34,125 nt of DNA from Candidatus Magasanikiibacteriota bacterium (GTDB lineage Bacteria > Patescibacteriota > Patescibacteriia > Magasanikbacterales > GWA2-37-8), in assembly GCA_023246725.1 (NCBI GenBank), contig JAHFHV010000007.1, positions 1 to 34,125 of the forward strand, in the 5' to 3' direction. This document shows, one piece after another, positions 1 through 6,049 of this stretch. Position numbers and translations under genes: made by a program. The first letter of the stretch is position 1, and each line of letters starts with the position of its first letter. Below the pieces are notes generated by a model. The model saw only the letters and a list, made by a program, of their open reading frames with translations. It was not told the DNA's origin and did not search any database.

Positions 1-1512
1 ATCCGCCTTGGCCCTAAACTGCAAAGCCTCCGCCACATGCGGAAGTTCTATTTTATCACTTCCCCCCAAATCCGCAATCGTCCTACTGAGTTTAAGAATA
101 CGATTATACGCCCGCGCCGACAGATGCATTTGGTTCACGGCCGCGCGCATCAATTCCATAGTTTGGTCATCAATTTTACAGAACTCGCGCAGTTCCTGGT
201 TCCGCATTTCGCTGTTAGCGTGTATAGGCAAGCCTTGGAACCGTTCCGTCTGCCGCTGGCGCGCCGCTTCCACCCGCTCACGCACCGTAGCGGACGATTC
301 AGCCATTGTATCGGATGTTAATTTTTCAAATTTCACCCGCGGCACTTCAATGTGTAAATCAATCCGGTCGAGCAGGGGGCCACTCACCTTTTTTTGGTAG
401 CGGATTAAAGCGGTGGGGCTACAGGAGCAGGCATGGTCCGGGTCTGTGGCATAGCCGCACGGGCACGGGTTTTGGCTGGCCACGAGAATAAAGCGGGCTG
501 GGAAGGTGACGGTGCCTTGCGAACGAGCGACTGTGATAATTCCGTCCTCCAAAGGTTGGCGCAAACTCTCAATTACAAACCGGGGAAATTCCGGAAACTC
601 ATCTAAAAACAAAACCCCGCGGTGCGCCAAACTAATTTCACCGGGCCGGGGGATTCGCCCGCCGCCAACCAAGGCCGCGCCCGAGGCGGTGTGGTGCGGC
701 GCCCTAAATGGCCGCGTGCGAATAAAACTATTGTGGAGAAGCCCACCCACTGAATAAATTTTGGTCACTTCCAACGCTTCGTCTTGCGTCAAACGCGGTA
801 AAATTGATGGCAACGCGCGGGCGAGCAAAGTTTTCCCCGACCCCGGCGGCCCACTCATTAAAATATTGTGCGCTCCCGAAGCCGCAATCTCCAAAGCACG
901 CTTAGCAAACTCCTGGCCTTTCACCAACGCCAGATCCATTTCATAGGCCGGGGCTTCGCGCTCATTCCAATTGTCGGGCCTAATGTAACGGGGAATAAAT
1001 TCGAGTCCGGTTACGTGCGCCATAATTTGCCGCACATTTTTTACCGGGTACACCGTTAGCCCTTCTACCAGCGCCGCTTCCATGGCGTCGCTCTCCGGCA
1101 CAAACATTTTGGTCCAGCCGCGCTCGCGGGCGTAGAGGGCCAGAGGCAAAACGCCCGTAATATGCCTTACCGAACCATCCAAGGCCAGTTCCCCAACAAT
1201 CAGGGTGTCATCCAAATCCAGCGGGTATTCGTTGCTTAAAGCAATAATTCCCACCGCCATGGCCAAATCATACATGGAGCCTTCTTTACTAATATCCGCC
1301 GGCGCCAAATTAACAAGGATGCGAAAATTAAACGGGTAGCTATACTCGGAATTTTTTAAAGCCGAATAAATGCGGTCCCGCGCTTCTTTAATCGCGGTAT
1401 CAGCCAAGCCCACCACCGCAAAATTCGTCTGGCCTTTATTAATGTCAACTTCCACCTCCACCGGCACGCACTCCAGCCCCATCACGGCGGCGGAATTTAG
1501 TTTGATGAACAT
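1..1512 (-). CDS. comM: ComM/YifB-type Mg-chelatase-like AAA+ ATPase (3' end cut by window edge)
   Basis: The reading frame starts at ATG 1512 and is open through base 1, so the last few residues lie outside the window; 504 codons are present and the family is usually about 500-510 residues. Visible motifs are an N-terminal ChlI-like domain (residues 1-180), Walker A GPPGSGKT at 221-228, Walker B LFLDE at 301-305, a conserved cysteine group C350, C352, C362, C364, and the C-terminal Mg_chelatase_C helices. ComM is an AAA+ branch-migration helicase that helps integrate taken-up single-stranded DNA during natural transformation. A type IV pilin-like gene further right fits a competence role, but no uptake machinery is seen here. 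It is the most downstream gene of the leftward block and is separated from its neighbour by a 367-base gap that holds repeats. Confidence 0.93.
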   Translation of the reverse strand, partial: MFIKLNSAAVMGLECVPVEVEVDINKGQTNFAVVGLADTAIKEARDRIYSALKNSEYSYPFNFRILVNLAPADISKEGSMYDLAMAVGIIALSNEYPLDLDDTLIVGELALDGSVRHITGVLPLALYARERGWTKMFVPESDAMEAALVEGLTVYPVKNVRQIMAHVTGLEFIPRYIRPDNWNEREAPAYEMDLALVKGQEFAKRALEIAASGAHNILMSGPPGSGKTLLARALPSILPRLTQDEALEVTKIYSVGGLLHNSFIRTRPFRAPHHTASGAALVGGGRIPRPGEISLAHRGVLFLDEFPEFPRFVIESLRQPLEDGIITVARSQGTVTFPARFILVASQNPCPCGYATDPDHACSCSPTALIRYQKKVSGPLLDRIDLHIEVPRVKFEKLTSDTMAESSATVRERVEAARQRQTERFQGLPIHANSEMRNQELREFCKIDDQTMELMRAAVNQMHLSARAYNRILKLSRTIADLGGSDKIELPHVAEALQFRAKAD

Positions 1513-1697
1513 AGCGACAAAAAATCAAGAAAACAAAAAAGCAAGAAATCAAAACGACCATTTATTGATTTATTGATTTCTCGTTTTTCACTGTTTTAGG
1601 CTCATAATCGTGAAAATATACAAAAAACATTGCTTTTTCACGGTTTTGGCTTATTTTCACCACAATATTAGACTGTAGAAAAATACATTAACAATTT
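1513..1697. other. gene-free AT-rich stretch upstream of comM with inverted repeats
   Basis: This is the left half of a 367-base gap. Just upstream of the comM start there are iterated ATTGATTT words on the + strand, and an inverted repeat CGTGAAAA / TTTTCACG spans 1609-1642 with an 18-base loop. I see no coding potential. It may carry the comM promoter, but no clear -35/-10 pair was identified. Confidence 0.4.
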
Positions 1698-1799
1698 TGT
1701 CATCTTGAGCGTAGCGAAAGATCTCTGTCCGGAAACAAACGATTATAAGGCGATTTGAGACAGAGATTCTTCCCCCGCACTGCGGGGTCAGAATGACAG
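1698..1799. repeat. TGTCAT...ATGACA palindromic repeat, copy 1
   Basis: The element runs from TGTCATCTTGAGC to TCAGAATGACA, with inner arms AGATCTCTGTC and GACAGAGATTCTT and a terminal CCCCGCACTGCGGGG-like hairpin. It belongs to a family with further copies at 18736-18832, 22211-22271 (half), 25151-25235, 28234-28355 and 28761-28848. This copy is intergenic. Confidence 0.85.
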
Positions 1800-1879
1800 T
1801 TAATTTTTCAATTTTTCTACAATCTCAATATACTGACAATTGCATCCCAAACTCTCTGACCATTTTAATCATTGAATAG

Positions 1880-2725
1880 CTAAACACCGCTCACTCTCTC
1901 AATATATTCCTGAAGCAATTGTTTCCATTCAGGCTTCACCTCCACCACCTCGTTCTCACTAATTTCACCTTTCACCACTCGATCATTAAGTTTCCCCAAA
2001 TCATTGTCAATCCGCCACAACCACAGGTACACGCGCCTGGAACCATCGTCTCCAGTGTGCAACGCCGCGAGCATATGCATATTAATAAGTTGCCTAGAGC
2101 CATCTTTACGAGCCTCGTGCAGTTCTTTCGCCATAACGCTTGGTTTGTCGAGTGTCGTCTGAAGTAACGCCAAACTCTTGGCGAAACAATTATCAAACGA
2201 CCGCTTGCCGGCCGGTCGAAACCCAGCAAACACCTGCGTTGGATCTGGATACGCTGCGCACGCCTGCTTTAATTTTTCCAGCGCGTCCGGCACCAATACC
2301 GCCTCTTTAAAACGCACGACATCACGCGCCACGCCAAGCGCACTCATAAAATCACGATGTGCCTTGGGCGCTGTAGAATGCATGGCGCCAAGGTTAGTCC
2401 AGGTCCCACCTGCGAGTACCCCAACTCGTCGCACTTCGCCCAAATACTTAACGAGTAAATAGCGTTCCTCATCGGAAATAATTTTCCCAAGCCGCGCTGC
2501 CGCCGCTTGAATAGAGGCTGGATCAAAATTAGCAACCCATGAACTAAGCGCCCAACCAAATAATTCTTTGCTATCGGTGGTAGTTTTTACTATTACGGGA
2601 ATTCGCTCCGGCAATACCACAGTTTCCGCCGCCTTTTTAACCGGCTCCATCGCTTCAAAAAACTCCGCCACCGGCCCCATTGTCCGAAATCTTTTTGATG
2701 TCTTCTCTAAAAAATTTTCCGACAT
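1880..2725 (-). CDS. hypothetical protein, 281 aa
   Basis: I do not recognise the family. The protein is soluble-looking, with no signal peptide or membrane segment, and is mostly amphipathic helix. The C-terminal third (about 200-275) is charged and contains RRVYLWLWRID, which may be a beta-strand hairpin. The start ATG at 2725 has AAAGG five bases upstream. It begins 16 bases after the stop of lspA on the same strand, so the two are probably co-transcribed with the dksA-like gene (dksA-lspA-this gene). Base composition is like its neighbours. No function is assigned. Confidence 0.75.
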   Translation of the reverse strand: MSENFLEKTSKRFRTMGPVAEFFEAMEPVKKAAETVVLPERIPVIVKTTTDSKELFGWALSSWVANFDPASIQAAAARLGKIISDEERYLLVKYLGEVRRVGVLAGGTWTNLGAMHSTAPKAHRDFMSALGVARDVVRFKEAVLVPDALEKLKQACAAYPDPTQVFAGFRPAGKRSFDNCFAKSLALLQTTLDKPSVMAKELHEARKDGSRQLINMHMLAALHTGDDGSRRVYLWLWRIDNDLGKLNDRVVKGEISENEVVEVKPEWKQLLQEYIERVSGV

Positions 2726-2741
2726 AAGGCCTTTATAGACT

Positions 2742-3269
2742 TTATATCCTGTCTGCGCAGGCAGGCTTTACAAAATTTTTACTGTATACAAAGTATATCA
2801 CAAACCCCAAAGCAATCATCACATCCGCTAAATTTATGACACCGGTCAAAATCAAAAGGTAATCAATCGTGTATCCATAAAGAACGCGATCAATTAAGTT
2901 TGAGAGCGCACCAAAAAATATCAGTCCGTAACACATAACACGTAACACGTAACCATTTTGAGCACTTAGAATTTTGTAATCTAGTTCGCCTGCTACGTGC
3001 TGCGTGCTACGTGCTACGTGAAAAAATTCGTTCAACAATAAATATCCCAGTAAACATAAAATAGGAAGAGTCAAAGCAATAATCAGCCAACTCGGCACCG
3101 GAATGCTAAACGCCACCCCAGGGTTCAAAAATGGATGCCAGCCAAAAAATCGATTGAGTAAATAATCATTCCCCCATTCATACAGCGCTTGCCATTTTAA
3201 ATAGCGATCAGCCAAAAATAAAAACCCACAGATTACTAACATAAAATATCTGTGGGATTTGAGTTGCAT
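2742..3269 (-). CDS. lspA: signal peptidase II (prolipoprotein signal peptidase)
   Basis: LspA is the inner-membrane aspartyl protease that removes lipoprotein signal peptides after diacylglycerol transfer. The 175 residues show four hydrophobic segments and the family motifs: D21 in the first segment, NPGVAFSI at 49-56, GALSNLIDR at 120-128, and the catalytic aspartates in GYTIDYL (D136) and NLADV (D149). The segment of about residues 83-113 between the second conserved box and the third is longer than usual and is encoded by a reiterated CACGTAGCA-type repeat (2926-3020), so it looks like an in-frame insertion. The last residues (PACADRI) are encoded by a CCTGC/GCAGG palindrome. A likely substrate in this window is the lipoprotein at 16269. 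Confidence 0.95.
   Translation of the reverse strand: MQLKSHRYFMLVICGFLFLADRYLKWQALYEWGNDYLLNRFFGWHPFLNPGVAFSIPVPSWLIIALTLPILCLLGYLLLNEFFHVARSTQHVAGELDYKILSAQNGYVLRVMCYGLIFFGALSNLIDRVLYGYTIDYLLILTGVINLADVMIALGFVIYFVYSKNFVKPACADRI
2926..3020. repeat. degenerate long hairpin inside lspA
   Basis: One arm repeats the word CACGTAGCA (read on the - strand) three to four times; the other arm repeats CGTGTTA. Together they can fold as an imperfect hairpin around a loop of about 45 bases. The repeat stays in frame and encodes about 30 extra LspA residues between membrane segments. Similar word-repeat hairpins lie at 3270-3358, 3861-4012 and 31703-31768. Confidence 0.65.
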
Positions 3270-3358
3270 ATTTTCTGTTATTGGTTACTGGTTATTAGTT
3301 ATTGGTTTGTCCAATCGACAATCACTACTAATAACAATTCAACAAATAACCAATAAAC
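3270..3358. repeat. degenerate long hairpin between lspA and the dksA-like gene
   Basis: The left arm repeats GTTATTGGTTA-like words and the right arm their complement (AATAACCAATAAAC), with a short unique middle. It fills nearly the whole gap between the two genes. It belongs to the same structural class as the insertion in lspA but has a different word. Confidence 0.6.
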
Positions 3359-3360
3359 CC

Positions 3361-3379
3361 CTAGCGCCTTCGGCGCTAG
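3361..3379. terminator. perfect hairpin overlapping the dksA-like stop codon
   Basis: CTAGCGCC, loop TTC, GGCGCTAG form an 8-bp stem. The stop codon TAG of the dksA-like gene lies inside the stem. There is no U tract, so it may act as a pause, an mRNA 3'-end stabiliser or a weak terminator rather than a classical one. Confidence 0.45.
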
Positions 3380-3780
3380 ACTTCTTGCATTATCGTTTTT
3401 TTGCATTCCACGCACGCGCTGGAGGTTGGCCTGGCGAGCAAACGTTTTTCTTCAATGGGCTTCTTGCAATATTTGCAAATGCCATATTCGCCTTTCTCCA
3501 GGCGCGCGAGCGAAGCGTTCACATCGCGGAGTAAATTCCCTAAATCCTGTTCAATCGATAAATTGGCGGCGTAATCCGCCACCTCGGCGGCGTTCTCATC
3601 ATCTTTATCGCCATAATCTGGAAACGCGCTGTCAGAATTAGCCGCCGCCGGGTTAGATGGCGCGGCTAAACGCGCTAAATCATGCTCCAGCCTGGCTTTC
3701 TCATCTACCAGCATGGCCTTTACTTTTTTTAGAAGATCGGGAGTTAGGGTAGTTTTGGTGGTCACAGTAATTTTTGGCAT
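3376..3780 (-). CDS. DksA/TraR-family C4 zinc-finger protein
   Basis: The 134-residue protein has an N-terminal helical hairpin (about 1-95) with an acidic tip-like segment GDKDDENAAEV, then the zinc finger CKYC ... CVEC near residues 103-127, as in DksA/TraR proteins that enter the RNA polymerase secondary channel. I chose ATG 3780 because AAAGGAT precedes it and it gives a normal DksA/TraR length; an upstream in-frame start would add 32 hydrophobic residues foreign to the family. It sits just upstream of lspA on the same strand, an arrangement seen for related genes in other bacteria. Whether it responds to ppGpp cannot be told from sequence. Confidence 0.88.
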   Translation of the reverse strand: MPKITVTTKTTLTPDLLKKVKAMLVDEKARLEHDLARLAAPSNPAAANSDSAFPDYGDKDDENAAEVADYAANLSIEQDLGNLLRDVNASLARLEKGEYGICKYCKKPIEEKRLLARPTSSACVECKKTIMQEV

Positions 3781-3860
3781 ATCCTTTAGAAACAAAAGCT
3801 CGTCACACAGCGAGCACACTATTAGTATAAAGCGGGGGACGGAAATAGTCAAGAGAAACA

Positions 3861-4012
3861 TAATCCTAATCCACAAATTTTGATCCGAATCTACAAAAAT
3901 CCGAATACTACAAATACGGCTTGCTCCAGAGATTATATTTTACATTCGTTATTATTAGGAAATTCGTAGATTCGGCTAAGATTAGTTGATTCGGATTACA
4001 CTAGATTCGTAG
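3861..4012. repeat. degenerate long hairpin with GATTCGTAG words
   Basis: The left arm contains AATCCTAATCC, GATCCGAATCTAC and AATCCGAATAC; the right arm contains GTAGATTCGG, AAGATTAG and GATTCGGATTAC. The two arms are roughly complementary around an AT-rich middle. It is intergenic, between the start of the dksA-like gene and the candidate ncRNA terminator. Confidence 0.6.
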
Positions 4013-4016
4013 CAAT

Positions 4017-4068
4017 AAAAAAACGGCAAGGTGCCGGATTATAAATTAATATAAGGCTCTCGCCGTTT
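4017..4068 (-). terminator. Rho-independent terminator of the candidate ncRNA
   Basis: On the - strand AAACGGC (4062-4068) pairs with GCCGTTT (4021-4027) and is followed by an uninterrupted run of seven T (4017-4023). The loop is long (about 34 bases) and contains a partial inner GCC/GGC stem. Confidence 0.6.
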
Positions 4069-4395
4069 CAAACTGCTTGCTGGCAAGAACTTTGGCTCAA
4101 CCGAGCCAAGATTCAATCACCGAGTGCAGTGCTATACCGACCACGTGAGGGTAGGACCCCGGTAGTGCTAACGGCCATGCGACGCGTTGACACCAAAATT
4201 GTTGGGGATACCGCATCAAGGAGTACGGATTTGCCGCTGTTCGTAAACTCTGCCGAGAGCGGGAAGCTCGAATCGGAGAGAATTGCCCCAATAGAATTGG
4301 TGAGCAACGGTAAACCCTTGCCTCATTGACAAGTGCAGTCTAGGTATAGGGTTTCATCTTAAGGGATGAAACAAGTGAGTTGTAGAAGAACTACA
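4021..4395 (-). ncRNA. candidate structured non-coding RNA, about 375 nt, unassigned family
   Basis: A strong promoter (4402-4430) and a T-tailed terminator (4017-4068) define a leftward transcript with no convincing ORF. Read 5' to 3' on the - strand it has a hairpin TTGTAG-CTACAA, a second hairpin GTTTCATC-GATGAAAC, a middle of about 200 nt, then TTGGCTC-GAGCCAA before the terminator. I looked for signatures of tmRNA (tRNA-like ends, tag ORF), RNase P RNA (GAGGAAAGUCC-like core), SRP RNA and 6S RNA and found none. It could instead be a long attenuated leader of the dksA-lspA operon, whose first gene starts about 240 bases downstream. Confidence 0.5.
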
Positions 4396-4401
4396 ATATT
4401 C

Positions 4402-4430
4402 AGTATACCACATATCAAAAGATTTGTCAA
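4402..4430 (-). promoter_or_regulatory. sigma-70-type promoter for the candidate ncRNA
   Basis: On the - strand TTGACA (4425-4430) and TATACT (4402-4407) are separated by exactly 17 bases. Predicted transcription starts near 4395 and runs left. This is one of the best consensus promoters in the window. Confidence 0.7.
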
Positions 4431-4502
4431 GAGTCACGAATTTGTGGTATTTTGTGCCATTTTAAGGCTAATTTTAGCTAAAAAAAGGCAATTTTAGCCT
4501 AT

Positions 4503-4670
4503 TTTTTTGTATACACTAGTGTATACAAAAAATGTGGATAATTCAGACATTAAAATTTTCGCTAATTTAAAACAAAATTCGCTTAAACCTCTTTAAACTT
4601 TTATTTTTTAACTTTCAACTATACACAAAGTTATCCACAGAGTCATTTGTATAGAGTAGTGTATACAAAT
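4503..4670. other. mirrored DnaA-box and palindrome array: candidate replication origin
   Basis: From left to right: a perfect 30-bp palindrome with core GTATACACTAGTGTATAC (4503-4532); a DnaA box TGTGGATAA (4533-4541, reverse of the consensus TTATCCACA); an 89-base AT-rich spacer (about 22% GC by hand count); a DnaA box TTATCCACA in the opposite orientation (4631-4639); and a second, imperfect copy of the palindrome (4645-4670) whose right half AGTGTATACAAA is identical. All genes to the left in the window read leftward and most to the right read rightward, as expected around an origin. No dnaA or dnaN is in view, so a regulatory region for an unknown repressor remains possible. Confidence 0.45.
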
Positions 4671-4732
4671 TTTATTCCATCGGCAATCCATCTCCCACGG
4701 GAAGTAGGGACGCGGACTACCCACACTACCCC

Positions 4733-4761
4733 TTGACAAACTATTAAATTTATGGTAAACT
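4733..4761 (+). promoter_or_regulatory. sigma-70-type promoter for the GC-rich gene at 4834
   Basis: TTGACA (4733-4738), 17-base spacer, TAAACT (4756-4761). The leader before the start codon is about 65 bases. Confidence 0.65.
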
Positions 4762-4833
4762 TTTTTGATGCTTTTTGGCTAACCTGCGGTAGGTTTTGCC
4801 AAAGACATTATCAACCAATTCACGGAGGCCCCC

Positions 4834-5853
4834 ATGGAAATCAAAAAGCCGACGTTCGACCCCGCCACCCTCGTCAGCCTGCTCGCCATCGTTGCTCAGG
4901 AAGACACCACCGAGCCGCCGGGCTGGTGGCTGGACTCCACGCTCCGGAGCGTGGAGAAGCTGGTGCTGGTGCGCGGGAATGACCCCGGCGCCTTCGCTTC
5001 CATCGCAATCGAGGCGCTGAAAAGCGGGGTGATCGTAAACCCGGCAAACCACGCCCTGCTCCAGCTCGCCGCCATCAACGGCCTGCGTCGGCTGGACACG
5101 ATCGGCCTCGTGAGCCTGGAAAACCTGTTCAGGAGCGTGAAGACGGAGATCGATGCGCTCCCGTCCGGCCCCCGTCAGGGCCGCTGTCTGTCCTTCTGGG
5201 GCTGCCAGCGCCGCGTCTTCTCGGCCCGAATCGGCCACTACGCCGAGGCGTCGGCCGGAGCCACGGCCGAAGCAGAGACGGGTCCGGACCCCAAGAGCCG
5301 GGCCATCAGCGCCTACCTCGACCGGGTCTACGCCATGTGGGCCGCCTTGCTGGATAACAACGAAAAAACAATGGAAGTGGCCTTCGAGGACCTCGTGACC
5401 GCTTTGCCCGGACTCCAAGCGGGTGTGGCTGGGACAGATGCCGAGCTCCAGTGGGGCAAAGGCAACGGCCCCATCCACCTCTTGCAGGCCATGTTCCTCA
5501 TGGATCTGGATCTCAACGACCCGCGAGCGGACTGGGCCAAACAGCTCGCCCTGGTGCAAGAGAACGCCGCAGAGCTCGGAGACGCCTTTGCGCCCTGGAT
5601 CGCGGTGCTCACAGCCCACGATCTGACCCTGAACAATCGGGACGCGGAAGCTCTCCAGAGAGCCGAGCAGATCATCGCCAGTGGCGCTCCGGCCGATGTC
5701 GTGGCCGCCGCCCGCCTCATCAAGGGAGACTGCTACGTGAAGTTGTCCCGCCAGGACGAGGCGCGGATCGAGTATGTTCTCATCACCCCGTGCCCCAACG
5801 GCCACATGATCGCCGCCGTGGCCCAAGACGCGCTGGCCGCTCTCGGCCAGTAG
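4834..5853 (+). CDS. GC-rich orphan protein, helical-repeat-like, 339 aa
   Basis: I do not recognise the family. The start ATG 4834 follows GGAGG with a 6-base spacing. The protein has no signal peptide or membrane segment. It is rich in Ala, Leu and acidic residues, and the last 100 residues (WIAVLTAHDLTLNNRDAEAL ... DCYVKLSRQDEARIEY) look like TPR-type helical hairpins, which usually mediate protein contacts. Codon use is strongly GC-biased (CTG, GGC, GAG, ATC), unlike the AT-richer LTD gene next to it. It has its own promoter and is followed by two terminators, so it is a self-contained unit, like the other GC-rich orphans at 15634, 20896-22103, 22865, 32473 and 32843. Confidence 0.75.
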   Translation: MEIKKPTFDPATLVSLLAIVAQEDTTEPPGWWLDSTLRSVEKLVLVRGNDPGAFASIAIEALKSGVIVNPANHALLQLAAINGLRRLDTIGLVSLENLFRSVKTEIDALPSGPRQGRCLSFWGCQRRVFSARIGHYAEASAGATAEAETGPDPKSRAISAYLDRVYAMWAALLDNNEKTMEVAFEDLVTALPGLQAGVAGTDAELQWGKGNGPIHLLQAMFLMDLDLNDPRADWAKQLALVQENAAELGDAFAPWIAVLTAHDLTLNNRDAEALQRAEQIIASGAPADVVAAARLIKGDCYVKLSRQDEARIEYVLITPCPNGHMIAAVAQDALAALGQ

Positions 5854-5890
5854 TCACCTCCCATCAACGCAACAACGGGCAGGTGGACAT

Positions 5891-5960
5891 CAAGGTCGCC
5901 TCGCTCGTTATGGTTATAACCAAATTGTAACTATAACGACGGCGATCTTGAAAAAAATTT
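5891..5960 (+). terminator. terminator after the GC-rich orphan
   Basis: CAAGGTCGCC (5891-5900) pairs with GGCGATCTTG (5941-5950) with one mismatch; an inner stem TCGTTAT / ATAACGA extends it, and A/T runs follow. Confidence 0.65.
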
Positions 5961-5964
5961 TATA

Positions 5965-5995
5965 AAAATACTTCCTTTGCAGGGAGTATTTTTTA
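5965..5995 (+). terminator. second terminator-like hairpin
   Basis: AAATACTTCC pairs with GGGAGTATTT around the loop TTTGCA, followed by a T-rich tail. It lies immediately upstream of the next promoter and insulates the LTD gene. Confidence 0.6.
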
Positions 5996-5996
5996 T

Positions 5997-6024
5997 TTGA
6001 CAGTTCGCCACACTTTGTTACACT
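5997..6024 (+). promoter_or_regulatory. promoter for the LTD surface-protein gene
   Basis: TTGACA (5997-6002), 16-base spacer, TACACT (6019-6024). The predicted leader is only about 20 bases. It contains the palindrome CCTTAAATTAAGG, which overlaps the Shine-Dalgarno site. Confidence 0.6.
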
Positions 6025-6049
6025 ACCTCCGTCCTTAAATTAAGGAGGT

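Noticed and set aside
4129-4329. 66-residue + frame and two 64-residue - frames in the candidate ncRNA
   Set aside because: None has a ribosome site or recognisable sequence; promoter and terminator fit a non-coding transcript better.
4021-4395. Assignment of the RNA as tmRNA, RNase P RNA, SRP RNA or 6S RNA
   Set aside because: I did not find tRNA-like ends or a tag frame, the RNase P core, the SRP GGAA-type apex, or a 6S bubble-type fold by eye.
4750-5826. 358-residue frame on the - strand
   Set aside because: It is the complement of the GC-rich gene at 4834, which has a promoter, a Shine-Dalgarno site and terminators in the + direction; GC-rich genes often leave long open frames on the other strand.
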